Below are positions 17,030 to 27,100 of a DNA stretch of 64,000 nucleotides, one piece after another. The DNA is from Peribacillus simplex NBRC 15720 = DSM 1321. GTDB lineage: Bacteria; Bacillota; Bacilli; Bacillales; DSM-1321. The position numbers were made by a program, and so were the translations under genes. Position 1 is the first letter of the stretch. Each line of letters begins with the position of its first letter. Location of the stretch: the NCBI RefSeq assembly GCF_002243645.1, contig NZ_CP017704.1, positions 3,180,001 through 3,244,000 of the forward strand, given 5' to 3'. A model generated the notes under the pieces. That model was not told where the DNA came from. It made no database searches and saw nothing but the letters and a program-made list of their open reading frames with translations.

Positions 17030-17833
17030 ATGTGGAAATGGGAGACAGAAGGAGACGCAAAGGGCGTCATTGTCATCATTCATGGGGCAATGGAACATCA
17101 CGGACGTTATAAGTGGGTAACACAAATGTGGCTTTCAGCTGGATACCATGTCGTCATGGGCGACCTTCCAGGGCAGGGTATGACAACTCGCGCCTACCGG
17201 GGACATATCGATTCCTTTGATGAGTATTTGGACGAAGTGAAAAGCTGGATAGAAGAGGCTTACGAATATTCGTTGCCGGTCTTTTTACTTGGACACAGCA
17301 TGGGTGGTTTGATTTCGATACGCCTTCTTCAGGAAGAGGAATGGGACATTGCAGGGGTGATTCTTTCTTCTCCATGCTTGGGCCTCGTGACGAAGCCGCG
17401 GAAGTTCCTTACAACCATCTCGCATGGTTTGAACTTCGTGATGCCTATGTTCAGGGTAGATTCCGGATTGACACCTGAAATGGCGACGAGAAGTGCGGAA
17501 GTTCGTGAATCCGATAGAAACGATACATTATATATCACAAAGGTTTCGATTCGCTGGTATCGCGAGTTGGCACAGGCCATGAAGGATGCTTTTGAAGAGA
17601 TTCCTGAATTTCAGGATGTGCCGCTTTTGGTCATGCAGGGCGGAGATGACCGAATCGTGAATAAGAAGGCGGTTCGTGAGTGGTTTAATTATAACTTGGC
17701 CAGTGAAAAGCAATATAAGGAATGGCCGAAGCTTTATCATGAAATCTTCAATGAACCAGAGCGTGATGATGTATTTCAATATGCGCTGAGTTTTGTTGAA
17801 AACCGTTTAAAGATTTTAGGGTATGTCGTTTGA
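17030..17833 (+). CDS. ytpA: YtpA-like monoacylglycerol lipase/lysophospholipase
   Basis: A 267-aa alpha/beta hydrolase of the Hydrolase_4 family. HGAMEHHGRY is near residue 20, the nucleophile elbow GHSMGG has Ser90, and the acid and His follow in GGDDRIV and LYHEIFNE. In B. subtilis, YtpA is linked to the lysophospholipid antibiotic bacilysocin, and its partner ytpB makes a sesquarterpene. No ytpB follows here. ATG 17030 has AAAGGGGG upstream. Confidence 0.87.
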   Translation: MWKWETEGDAKGVIVIIHGAMEHHGRYKWVTQMWLSAGYHVVMGDLPGQGMTTRAYRGHIDSFDEYLDEVKSWIEEAYEYSLPVFLLGHSMGGLISIRLLQEEEWDIAGVILSSPCLGLVTKPRKFLTTISHGLNFVMPMFRVDSGLTPEMATRSAEVRESDRNDTLYITKVSIRWYRELAQAMKDAFEEIPEFQDVPLLVMQGGDDRIVNKKAVREWFNYNLASEKQYKEWPKLYHEIFNEPERDDVFQYALSFVENRLKILGYVV

Positions 17834-17861
17834 TCAGTACATACTGTCACGATAAATGAAA

Positions 17862-17896
17862 AAGCTGCCGAAGTTAGATCTCGGCGGCTTGTTTTT
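17862..17896 (+). terminator. Intrinsic terminator of ytpA
   Basis: Stem AAGCTGCCGA / TCGGCGGCTT followed by G and a T-run. It can also serve the convergent gene at 17904. Confidence 0.8.
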
Positions 17897-17903
17897 ATTT
17901 GGT

Positions 17904-18299
17904 TCAGCCTGCGTTTTTAAGCATTTCATTCGATTTGATGACCGGTGCCCAGAAAGTAACCGGATACATAAATTGGTTTAAATGTGTAAGTTCTTTTTTA
18001 TTGGATAATGCGATCGATAGAAGATAAATGGATTTGAAGGTCAAATCATTGGCGAATAGGTCCAAAAGCGTCGCTTTCATATTCATGATTGCTTCATGGT
18101 TTTGGGTGGAAATCATTAAATCGAGCTGTGGCAGGAACTTATCAAAATGATGATCGAATTGTTTGAGGTCCTCCATGGTTTTTTGTTTTTCTGTCAACGA
18201 GTTAAGCGAGCTGACAAAATTCCCGTATTGCTCACTTGAATTCCTTTTGATTTTTTCAGTCAGTATATCCGTCAGTATTGAAGTAGGCAAATGTTTCAT
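17904..18299 (-). CDS. Hypothetical helical protein, 131 aa
   Basis: I do not recognise this protein. It is mostly helical, has no signal peptide or clear membrane segment, and contains a central acidic/polar heptad-like region (EKQKTMEDLKQFDHHFDKFLPQL). ATG 18299 follows AGAGGGTG; the GTG three codons upstream overlaps that site. It sits convergent with ytpA and upstream of the mnmL-mnmM operon on the same strand, separated by a terminator. Confidence 0.7.
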   Translation of the reverse strand: MKHLPTSILTDILTEKIKRNSSEQYGNFVSSLNSLTEKQKTMEDLKQFDHHFDKFLPQLDLMISTQNHEAIMNMKATLLDLFANDLTFKSIYLLSIALSNKKELTHLNQFMYPVTFWAPVIKSNEMLKNAG

Positions 18300-18404
18300 T
18301 TTCTGCACCCTCTTATCTATTTTCTATCATTATAATCATTGTAGACGAAAAATTCAAAAAGTTATGATTGGTAATTCTGCTGCATGCGAGTGTGGATTGA
18401 AAAA

Positions 18405-18427
18405 ACACCGTTCGTATAGAACGGTGT
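18405..18427 (-). terminator. Intrinsic terminator of the mnmL-mnmM operon
   Basis: Stem ACACCGTTC / GAACGGTGT, with a run of six T on the minus strand. Confidence 0.85.
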
Positions 18428-18436
18428 CAAAAGTCA

Positions 18437-19009
18437 TCATCTCTTTTCAATCGCGACAATGAATGGCGGATTGTTTGCTTGGTTGATGAACCCGTATTTA
18501 AGGATATGGGCTTTCTGTTGAGGGAAGTTCTGTACATAATCCATCAATGCATCCCGTTCTGCCGATCCCCCTGGATGACCATGGTAAATGACGAGGATGA
18601 TGATGCCTTCAGGCGCCAGCAATTCGAACAGCTGTTCAATGGCTGATATCGTCGTATCGGCTTGGGTGATGATTGATTTGTCTCCGCCAGGAAGGTAGCC
18701 TAGGTTGAAAATGGCACCCGTGATCTTTCCGGAATGTTCGTTCCTGATGTATTTGCTTAAATGTTCATGCCCATCGTGAATGAGGGTGCAGCGCTCTTGT
18801 AAATTCTCGGCGTTCAGTTTCGCCGTTGTGGTTTGGATCGCTTCTTCCTGAATATCAAAGCTATAGACATGTCCGTCTACACCTGTAAGTCCTGCAAGAA
18901 AGACCGTATCAAAGCCGTTGCCCATCGTCCCATCTATAGTTATATCCCCGGGGTGGACCGCTTTTTCCAGCAGAATCCTGGCGAATGGCAAAATTCGATC
19001 AAGCTTCAT
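18437..19009 (-). CDS. mnmM: MnmM (YtqB), tRNA nm5(s2)U methyltransferase
   Basis: A 190-aa class I SAM-dependent methyltransferase. The SAM-binding loop is DGTMGNGFDT (about residues 26-35), with FNLGYLPGGDKSI and VIYHGHPGG further on, as in B. subtilis YtqB. YtqB has been renamed MnmM and methylates nm5U at the wobble position of tRNA to mnm5U. Its ATG overlaps the stop of mnmL by 4 nt, a classic coupled pair acting in consecutive steps. Confidence 0.9.
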   Translation of the reverse strand: MKLDRILPFARILLEKAVHPGDITIDGTMGNGFDTVFLAGLTGVDGHVYSFDIQEEAIQTTTAKLNAENLQERCTLIHDGHEHLSKYIRNEHSGKITGAIFNLGYLPGGDKSIITQADTTISAIEQLFELLAPEGIIILVIYHGHPGGSAERDALMDYVQNFPQQKAHILKYGFINQANNPPFIVAIEKR

Positions 19010-19965
19010 GATTGTACCTCCATGTGATGATTTTTCCCCTGCCAGCTGTTGCGGCGTTTCAATTCGGCGTCAATGGCATTCAAGACATCCCATTTATTGA
19101 CGCTCCACATTGGACCGATCATCAAATCGATCGGACCGTCACCCGTAATGCGGTGAACGATCATTTCTGGAGGGATTATTTCCAGCTGGTCACATACCAG
19201 GCTGACATAATCGTCACGGTCAAGAAACTCGAGCAGGCCTTTTTCATATTGTTTGACCATCGGTGTCCCTTTTAATAAATGAAGTAAATGGATCTTTATC
19301 CCCTGCACATCGAGTTTGGCGACTTCACGGGCTGTTTCCATCATCATGCCGTAATCTTCCTGAGGAAGGCCATTAATGATATGGGAGCATACGCGGATGC
19401 CGTGTTTGCGCAGTTTGTCGACGCCTTCTTTGTAGCAATCGAAGTCATGGGCACGGTTGATCATCGTCGCTGTCTTTTCATGGACCGTCTGGAGACCTAG
19501 TTCCACCCAAAGGTAAGTGCGTTCGTTCAATTCCGCTAAATACTCGACCACATCTTCTGGAAGGCAATCCGGGCGCGTCGCGATCGAGAGTCCGACGACA
19601 CCTTCCTGGGTCAATACACTTTCATATTTCTCACGAAGCTCTGCCACGGGTGCATGCGTATTCGTGAACGCTTGGAAATAGGCCATATATTTTCCATCTT
19701 TCCATTTATGATGCATCCGTTCGCTGATCTTCTTAAACTGGACGTCGAGGGGTTCAACCCTGCTGCCAGCAAAGTCACCAGAGCCTGAGGCACTGCAGAA
19801 GGTACAGCCGCCATGTGCGACGGTGCCATCACGGTTCGGACAGTCAAAACCGCCATCAAGAGCAACTTTAAAAACCTTATGACCAAAATGTTCCCTAAGG
19901 TGGTAATTCCATGTATGATATCGTTTGTTATCCGTTGCATATATAAACGGGTTTGCTTGATTCAA
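19006..19965 (-). CDS. mnmL: MnmL (YtqA), radical SAM protein for mnm5U synthesis
   Basis: A 319-aa radical SAM protein of the YtqA/TIGR01212 subgroup. The iron-sulfur cluster motif is C-x11-C-x2-C (CPNRDGTVAHGGCTFC), as usual for this subgroup. YtqA was renamed MnmL for its role in converting cmnm5U to nm5U in Gram-positive bacteria lacking MnmC. The start is TTG 19965, with AGGAGG nine bases upstream. It overlaps mnmM by 4 nt. Confidence 0.9.
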   Translation of the reverse strand: MNQANPFIYATDNKRYHTWNYHLREHFGHKVFKVALDGGFDCPNRDGTVAHGGCTFCSASGSGDFAGSRVEPLDVQFKKISERMHHKWKDGKYMAYFQAFTNTHAPVAELREKYESVLTQEGVVGLSIATRPDCLPEDVVEYLAELNERTYLWVELGLQTVHEKTATMINRAHDFDCYKEGVDKLRKHGIRVCSHIINGLPQEDYGMMMETAREVAKLDVQGIKIHLLHLLKGTPMVKQYEKGLLEFLDRDDYVSLVCDQLEIIPPEMIVHRITGDGPIDLMIGPMWSVNKWDVLNAIDAELKRRNSWQGKNHHMEVQS

Positions 19966-20133
19966 ATCAGCAACCTCCTAAATAAAATAAATCGCAACAT
20001 ATATTATACAACATTCTCGCAGCTAGGTCTTTTTTTGAAAAAAAAGCGTATACTGTATACTTGAAGGCTAAACATTTTGCTGCTATTTCCAGTATATCTT
20101 TGAATGACTATATCCTATCGGGAGCTGATGGAC

Positions 20134-20640
20134 ATGACCGGTCAAGTTGAAGAAGCGATTAATCAAATGAAAAAGAAATTAGCCGAAAATAATCAGGTGA
20201 TCGAAGTAAATGAAGATGGGTTCATATACAAAGCCACTTGCACCTTCAATTCACCTGCTTCGGATGAACAAATTCATTCCTTTGAAAAGAAAACCGGACT
20301 GCTTCTGCCCGAGGATTATAAGGAGTTTTTAAAAATAACCAATGGATGCCGTCTGTTCGATAATGTCGAATCGGGCGGGGAAAATGATTTATACAGCCTT
20401 GATGATATTATAAATTACACATATGAAAATTCCTACGAGGGATGCTATAAAGTGGCCTGCATTTATCAAGATAATATCGTCATCGATGGGGAAGCCGTCG
20501 CTAAAGGCGATAAGGAGTATTTAATGGTAAAAGGCCATATCGATGATTTTGAAGAAGGCGAGAAGCTCCATATGGGCTTTGCCGAATGGATCGAGCAGTT
20601 CATTTCCCATCAAGGTGAGAAGTTTTGGGATAAAGGTTGA
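20134..20640 (+). CDS. SMI1/KNR4 (SUKH) family protein
   Basis: A ~168-aa cytosolic protein with a SUKH domain: FNSPASDEQIHSFEKKTGLLLPEDYKEFLKITNG, then LFDNVE, YSLDDI and an acidic C-terminus with FAEWIEQFI. SUKH proteins are often immunity proteins against polymorphic toxins or are general ligand-binding modules. No toxin gene is next to it. Three in-frame ATGs occur (20104, 20128, 20134); GGGAG at 20120 best fits 20134. Confidence 0.83.
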   Translation: MTGQVEEAINQMKKKLAENNQVIEVNEDGFIYKATCTFNSPASDEQIHSFEKKTGLLLPEDYKEFLKITNGCRLFDNVESGGENDLYSLDDIINYTYENSYEGCYKVACIYQDNIVIDGEAVAKGDKEYLMVKGHIDDFEEGEKLHMGFAEWIEQFISHQGEKFWDKG

Positions 20641-20735
20641 TTTCTCAAAAAAAATGATAATTCACCCGTTATTTGCTCAAACTAGAAAAGATGATTCCGA
20701 ATCATCCAAATGAGACGCGAAGGAGAGGGTTTGAA

Positions 20736-20999
20736 ATGGCAACCAGACAATCCGTCGATCATTTTTTAGAGCAATGTGAAGGGGCTCTCCATTTTGCAGA
20801 GTTTGAATTTAACGAGGCCTCACGGCAGGAGCATTATGATGATGAACAATTTCAAAATTCGCAAAGGTATATCGAAGAGGCTTTGACGGATATGGAACGA
20901 TTGTATGCCAGTTCGAATGACCAGCAACGAGAAATGCTTTCGCGGATGAAGCAGCAGTTGAATGAATTGAGGAATGAAATGATTTTACTGCGACATTAA
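20736..20999 (+). CDS. ytzC: YtzC, DUF2524 family protein
   Basis: An 87-aa, highly charged helical protein matching B. subtilis YtzC (MATRQSVD..., ASRQEHY, SSNDQQRE.L.RM). Likely a short coiled-coil. ATG 20736 has AAGGAGAGG upstream; the 21 codons before it are not supported. Function unknown. It sits before leuS, as in B. subtilis. Confidence 0.88.
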   Translation: MATRQSVDHFLEQCEGALHFAEFEFNEASRQEHYDDEQFQNSQRYIEEALTDMERLYASSNDQQREMLSRMKQQLNELRNEMILLRH

Positions 21000-21009
21000 A
21001 GGGAAGCAA

Positions 21010-21040
21010 GGGAGCTATGAATGCATAGCTCCCTTTTTTT
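21010..21040 (+). terminator. Intrinsic terminator of ytzC
   Basis: Stem GGGAGCTATG / CATAGCTCCC with a four-base loop and seven T. Confidence 0.92.
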
Positions 21041-21164
21041 GCACGAATTTTCCTGAATTCGCATATATAATGAAAAACCTGTCGATAATGTTTATGTACG
21101 GCTATTGCATTTATCGGTGAAATTGACTAGAATGAAATAAAATGAAATATTCTCATAAAGACTA

Positions 21165-21406
21165 TGATGAGGAATAGTAACGGTTTAAACCAGTAAAGAG
21201 AGTTGACGGATGGTGCAAGTCAACCTGGGATGGTCGTGAACTCGCCTTGGAGTTCCGGGTGTGAAGGTAAAAAGTAATGCCTGGCGTTTTAATCCATGTT
21301 ACGGATGTTTTAAGCTGGGCGGATTTTAGCTATCGCCAATGTGGGTGGTACCGCGGGAAGATATACATAATCCTCTCGTCCCTATTTTGGGATGAGGGGT
21401 TTTTTA
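21165..21406 (+). promoter_or_regulatory. T-box leader (leucine) of leuS
   Basis: The conserved T-box sequence GGGTGGTACCGCG is at 21343-21355. A candidate specifier codon CTC (Leu) sits in GTGAACTCGCC with CTC at 21241-21243. The terminator CCTCTCGTCCC / GGGATGAGGGG with a T-run is at 21372-21406. Uncharged tRNA-Leu(GAG) should stabilise the antiterminator and switch leuS on during leucine shortage. Confidence 0.95.
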
Positions 21407-21439
21407 TTGTTTTTTATACGGAAATTAGGAGGAAATCAA

Positions 21440-23854
21440 ATGAGTTTTGACCATAGAAGCATAGAAACGAAATGGCAAAAGTATTGGGAAGGCAATAAGA
21501 CATTCAAAACGGGTGAAGAAAGCGGCAAACGTAAATTCTACGCGCTGGATATGTTCCCATATCCTTCAGGGGCCGGTCTTCATGTTGGGCACCCGGAAGG
21601 TTATACCGCAAGCGATATTCTAGCACGGATGAAACGGGCGCAGGGATATAATGTATTGCATCCGATCGGCTGGGACGCTTTTGGACTTCCGGCAGAGCAA
21701 TATGCGATCGATACGGGAAATGATCCTGCTGAATTCACGGAGCACAACATCAACACGTTTCGCCGCCAAATCAAAGCCCTTGGTTTTTCTTATGACTGGG
21801 ACCGCGAAATAAACACGACAGATCCCGACTATTACAAATGGACGCAATGGATCTTCTTGAAATTATATGAAAAGGGCCTTGCATATATTGATGAAGTGGC
21901 CGTTAACTGGTGTCCGGCACTTGGCACGGTATTGGCTAACGAAGAAGTCATCGATGGGAAAAGTGAGCGTGGGGGCCATCCGGTTGAGCGCCGTCCGATG
22001 AAACAATGGATGCTTCGTATCACGGCGTATGCAGACCGCTTAATCGACGATCTGAATGATGTGGATTGGCCGGAAAACATCAAGGATATGCAGCGTAACT
22101 GGATTGGCCGTTCCGAGGGAGCGGAGGTTACATTCAATATCGATGGCTTTGGTGAATCATTCACGGTGTTCACGACTCGTCCGGATACGTTATTCGGTGC
22201 AACATATGCCGTATTGGCACCTGAACATCACTTTGTCGATAAAATTACGACGGCTGATCAAAGGGCGGCAGTTGAAGCCTATTTAGATGAAGTGAAACAT
22301 AAAAGCGACTTGGAAAGAACAGACTTGGCAAAGGATAAATCAGGCGTGTTCACGGGGGCTTATGCCATTAACCCGGTAAACGGCGAAAAAATGCCGATTT
22401 GGATTGCCGATTACGTGTTGATCAGCTACGGAACAGGAGCGATCATGGCCGTTCCTGCCCATGATGAGCGTGATTATGAATTTGCAGTCAAGTTCGACTT
22501 GCCGATCAAGGAAGTCGTAGCTGGCGGAGATGTGACAAGTGAAGCATATACAGGCGATGGACTTCATGTGAATTCGGAATTCCTTGATGGATTGAATAAA
22601 GAAGAAGGCATTTCCACCATGATCAAATGGCTGGAAGAAAAAGAAATCGGCACGAAGAAAGTAACATACCGCCTTCGCGACTGGTTATTCAGCCGTCAGC
22701 GTTACTGGGGTGAACCGATTCCAATCATCCATTGGGAAGACGGCACGATGTCTGCAGTTAAGGAAGAAGAGCTTCCATTGATTTTACCGAAAGCTACGGA
22801 CATCAAGCCTTCAGGTACAGGCGAATCACCACTTGCGAACATATCGGAATGGGTGAATGTAACGGATGAAAACGGACGTAAAGGGCGCCGTGAGACAAAC
22901 ACGATGCCACAGTGGGCAGGAAGCAGCTGGTACTTCCTTCGTTATATCGATCCTGACAACAAGGAAGCACTTGCAGATCCTGAAAAATTAAAAGAATGGA
23001 TGCCGGTCGACATTTATATTGGCGGCGCTGAGCATGCGGTGCTTCACTTGCTTTACGCTCGTTTCTGGCATAAATTCCTGTACGATATCGGTGTCGTGCC
23101 AACGAAGGAACCATTCCAAAACCTATTTAACCAAGGAATGATCCTTGGCGAGAATAATGAAAAAATGAGTAAATCCAAAGGGAATGTCGTGAACCCGGAT
23201 GATATCGTTGAAAGTCATGGTGCCGATACACTTCGCATGTACGAAATGTTCATGGGACCATTGGATGCTTCGATTGCCTGGTCCACAAATGGATTGGACG
23301 GTTCCCGCAGATTCCTTGACCGTATCTGGCGTTTATTAGTCAACGATGACGGTGCGATCACAGATAAGATGACAGAGACGGATGACACGGGCAAGCTCGA
23401 AAAAGTCTATCATCAAACTGTTAAAAAAGTGACTGAGAACTATGAGGAATTGAAATTCAATACGGCGATTTCACAATTGATGGTATTCATTAATGATGCT
23501 TATAAAGCTGATTCGCTTCCTAAGGTGTATATCGAAGGCTTCGTAAAGCTGCTTGCACCAGTTGCACCGCACATCGCCGAGGAACTTTGGTCTAAACTGG
23601 GCCATTCCGAGAGCATCACGTACGGAACATGGCCGGCTTTCGACGAAGCGAAGTTAGTGGATAACGAAGTCGAAATCGTCATCCAAATCAACGGAAAAGT
23701 CAAAACGAAATTAATGGTGCCGACTGACACTACGAAAGAAAAACTGGAAGAAATCGCGATGGGTGATGATTCCATCAAAGAACAAATCGATGGGAAAACC
23801 ATTCGTAAAGTGATTGCCGTACCAGGCAAATTAGTCAATATCGTCGCAAACTAA
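21440..23854 (+). CDS. leuS: Leucyl-tRNA synthetase
   Basis: An 804-aa class Ia aminoacyl-tRNA synthetase, equal in length to B. subtilis LeuS. The HIGH-type motif HVGHPEG is at residues 48-54 and KMSKS at 575-579. An editing CP1 domain lies between ([19 protein letters not shown]), and the anticodon-binding and C-terminal domains follow. ATG 21440 has AGGAGG upstream; the longer frame back to 21392 is inside the terminator and T-tract of the leader. Controlled by the T-box. Confidence 0.98.
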   Translation: MSFDHRSIETKWQKYWEGNKTFKTGEESGKRKFYALDMFPYPSGAGLHVGHPEGYTASDILARMKRAQGYNVLHPIGWDAFGLPAEQYAIDTGNDPAEFTEHNINTFRRQIKALGFSYDWDREINTTDPDYYKWTQWIFLKLYEKGLAYIDEVAVNWCPALGTVLANEEVIDGKSERGGHPVERRPMKQWMLRITAYADRLIDDLNDVDWPENIKDMQRNWIGRSEGAEVTFNIDGFGESFTVFTTRPDTLFGATYAVLAPEHHFVDKITTADQRAAVEAYLDEVKHKSDLERTDLAKDKSGVFTGAYAINPVNGEKMPIWIADYVLISYGTGAIMAVPAHDERDYEFAVKFDLPIKEVVAGGDVTSEAYTGDGLHVNSEFLDGLNKEEGISTMIKWLEEKEIGTKKVTYRLRDWLFSRQRYWGEPIPIIHWEDGTMSAVKEEELPLILPKATDIKPSGTGESPLANISEWVNVTDENGRKGRRETNTMPQWAGSSWYFLRYIDPDNKEALADPEKLKEWMPVDIYIGGAEHAVLHLLYARFWHKFLYDIGVVPTKEPFQNLFNQGMILGENNEKMSKSKGNVVNPDDIVESHGADTLRMYEMFMGPLDASIAWSTNGLDGSRRFLDRIWRLLVNDDGAITDKMTETDDTGKLEKVYHQTVKKVTENYEELKFNTAISQLMVFINDAYKADSLPKVYIEGFVKLLAPVAPHIAEELWSKLGHSESITYGTWPAFDEAKLVDNEVEIVIQINGKVKTKLMVPTDTTKEKLEEIAMGDDSIKEQIDGKTIRKVIAVPGKLVNIVAN

Positions 23855-23868
23855 ATAAAAATGATTGG

Positions 23869-23910
23869 AAGCTGTCCCGCATGTTTTTACTGCTGGGACA
23901 GCTTTTTTTT
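23869..23910 (+). terminator. Intrinsic terminator of leuS
   Basis: Stem AAGCTGTCCC / GGGACAGCTT with a 16-base loop, followed by a T-run. It is preceded and followed by non-coding sequence. Confidence 0.9.
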
Positions 23911-24180
23911 GCAGAAATTGGCTGAACGTAGGGATTAGGTCATGTTAGGATTTTCACCGATTTAAATCTATTAATATGAATCTGCCGAATGTTGGAATTT
24001 ATTATCGTCATGAGATGCCCATCGGAACTCAAATATCTAGCTTAATTGGTACATGGGAATCATTTTTCGGCTCAATGGCCAAATAAATCAAGCGTTTGAC
24101 ATAAAAAAGGGAAAAAATTGGTTGATAAAATTTTACAGTGTGATAGTTTGGTATAGTACTGTTATTTTTTAACCAATTAT
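23911..24180. other. AT-rich gap before the subtilase gene
   Basis: About 270 bases without an open frame bearing a ribosome-binding site. Possible -35/-10-like elements (TTGATA near 24122 and TATAGT near 24152) are poorly spaced, so I do not call a promoter. It presumably holds the regulatory region for the secreted protease. Confidence 0.5.
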
Positions 24181-24193
24181 TGGAGGGAAAAAC

Positions 24194-27100
24194 GTGAAAT
24201 TTAAGAATGTGAGTCGAATTACGGCGTGTGTACTAATTTTTGCACTGATTTTCAGCTTGATGGTTCCGCTAAATTCTCAAGCTGCAGCTGTAACACCCAT
24301 TGAAAATGTAAAAACGATTAAAAATGGGGACACTCTGGACGGGAAGTTTGAAAAACCGGATGTTCAATGGTATCAAATCAGTCCCACAACAGAGGAAATA
24401 CAAAAGTTCTCCCATATTGAATTCGAAGTCAATTCGGACAAAATCTTGAATATTTCCGTATATCAAGATAAAGAAAAAGCAGAAAAAGATGAGAGCAATT
24501 ATTTTGTCTCTTCTTATCCTGATGAAAAAGCTGTAGTCGATTTCCCATATGCTTGGGAAGGCACATATTATGTTAAAGTTGAATATTTCGGCGATACGGA
24601 TGATGAGGGAAATCCTATCCCGGATGCGGAAAATGTAGCTGAATACTCCATCAATGCGCATTCAGTGACATTGCCGCCATCTGCCGGGGACGAAGGCGAA
24701 GAACTCGAATCATGCCCGGTTGAAGTGAGTGTAAACGATAAGAAAACGGGAGAATCCATGTTGAAAACACTCCGCGTGTTTAGAGATGAAGTTCTCACGA
24801 AGTCGTCTGAGGGACGCACCCTTTCCTCTTTATACTATAAGGCTTCGCCATTCCTGGCTCTTCATCTTGCTGGTAATAAAACGGCAAGGGAAGCGGTATA
24901 TAATCACTTAGTCGAGATTAAGCCCCTTATTGAGGATCTTAATGAAAATGGAGCAAGCAGCACGGCAGTCATTAGCAACAAGCAGCAAGAAGCGATTAAG
25001 GCCTTATTCAATAAGTCGGCAGACGTCGCTCCAGCTGGATTGAAAAAGGATATGGACGGCATTGCAAAGAAAATCAATCTTGATAAGCTTGCGGGTGAAA
25101 GAATCGTCGATATCGCAAGTAAAGCGGGAATCGAACTTCCGGCTTCGAAAAATATAAAGAACAAATATATCGTCAAACTTAAACCTGGGAAGTCATTAAG
25201 CGCTGTCCAATCCAAGGTAAGTGGAAAAGGATTTGGAACATTATCGGCACCTAAGCAACAAGAGGTTCTGTATGATGATATGTATGTCGTAGAGTTAAAG
25301 AACCAAGCTAAAATGAGCACAGCAGCTCTATCCACTATCGAAAAACTTCCAGAAGTGGAATATATCGAAGCGGTAAAAACGTACAAAGCACTTTCTGCCG
25401 ACATTCAATCACCGTATCAATGGTCTTTAGATAACGCCGGTGGGGAAGAAGGCATAAAGGGAGCGGACATCGATAACGAAAAACTGCAGAACCTTATTAA
25501 GAAGCGTAATTTAAAAGATACATTGGTAGCGGTTATCGACACAGGTGTCGATGATTCACTGGCGGATTTGAAAGATACGGTTCGCATGGACTTAGGCAAG
25601 AATTTCATTGATAAGAAAGTAGATGCAGTCGATGACAATGGCCATGGTACACATGTATCCGGAATTATCGCTGCCAAAGCAGATAATGGTTATTCCATGC
25701 AAGGAATCAATCCAGTAGCTAAAATCATGCCTGTGAAGGTCTTGGACTCTTCAGGGTTTGGAGACAATGAGAAAATTGCACTAGGCATTAAATATGCCGT
25801 GGATCATGGTGCAAAGGTCATTAACCTTAGCTTGGGCGGAGAATATAGCAGGACGATTGAATATGCCTTGAAACATGCCGCTGCCAAGAATGTAATGGTT
25901 GTCGTAGCAAGCGGTAATGATGGGATGGATGGTCTATCTTATCCTGCATCATCTAAATACGCGATATCCGTCGGTGCAACCAATGCCCTTGATTTAGTAT
26001 CCGATTATTCCAATTATGGATCGAAATTGGACATGGTCGCTCCAGGGACAGGCATACCGAGTCTTGTACCTAATGGGAATGTTACCTACATGGATGGTAC
26101 ATCAATGGCAGCTCCGCATGTTGCGGCAGCTACAGCCTTGTTATTATCCGGAAACCCTGGGTTGAAAGTGAATGAAGTAAGGGAAATCCTTCATGAGACA
26201 TCGGAATATGTGAAATTTGAAGAAGAAGATAATGCATACCCTTATGAGGAATATGAAGATGAAGATGGGGAAATCATCTTACCAGAAGAAGAACTGCCTG
26301 TCGGTAAAGATTTAGTATCAGGATATGGAAGATTGAATGCGTACAGTGCACTAAGTGCAGTGGATCTACAAGCGAAAGTCAATCCTGTATTCGATAACAA
26401 AACAACACTGACTGGATCGGCTAAAAAAGGTTCGGCAATCGAAGTGAAAAGCGGAAGTAAATCACTAGGTAAAACAACAGCTGCAGCTAACGGAACGTTC
26501 ACAATCAAAATTCCGGTCCAAAAAGCGGAGCAGATGCTTACTGTGAATATCTCTGATTCTGCTAAACTAGCAGTATCTTCGATTAAAGTATTCGTGAATA
26601 AAGGTGCAACCCCTAAAAATCCAACTGTTAAGCCTGTCAGTGACAAAGACGTGTATGTAACGGGTCAATCGCAAGCCGAGGTGAAAGTCACGGTCAAAAA
26701 CAGTGCGAAAAAAGTGATCGGTTCAGGTAACACGGACAGCAAAGGGAATTTCAAAGTGAAAATCAGCAAGCAAAAGGCTGGCACTAAACTTTCAGTCACA
26801 GCTACAGACTTAGCAAAACGTGAAAGCAAGGCGGCAACCGTGACTGTTCTCGATAAAACAGCCCCAGATGCACCGAAAGTGAATGAAGTAAGCGATAAAG
26901 CTACTTCAGTAACTGGTAAAGCGGAAATCGGTTCAACCGTTACCGTGAAGTACAACAATAAAAACATCGGAACTGCAACCGCTGATAAAAAGGGGAACTT
27001 CTCCATTAAAATCAGCAAGAAAAAAGCAGGGTCCGCATTATATGCCTCAGCAAAAGACAAAGCGGGCAATACAGGAAAAGCAACAAAAGTAACGGTTAAA

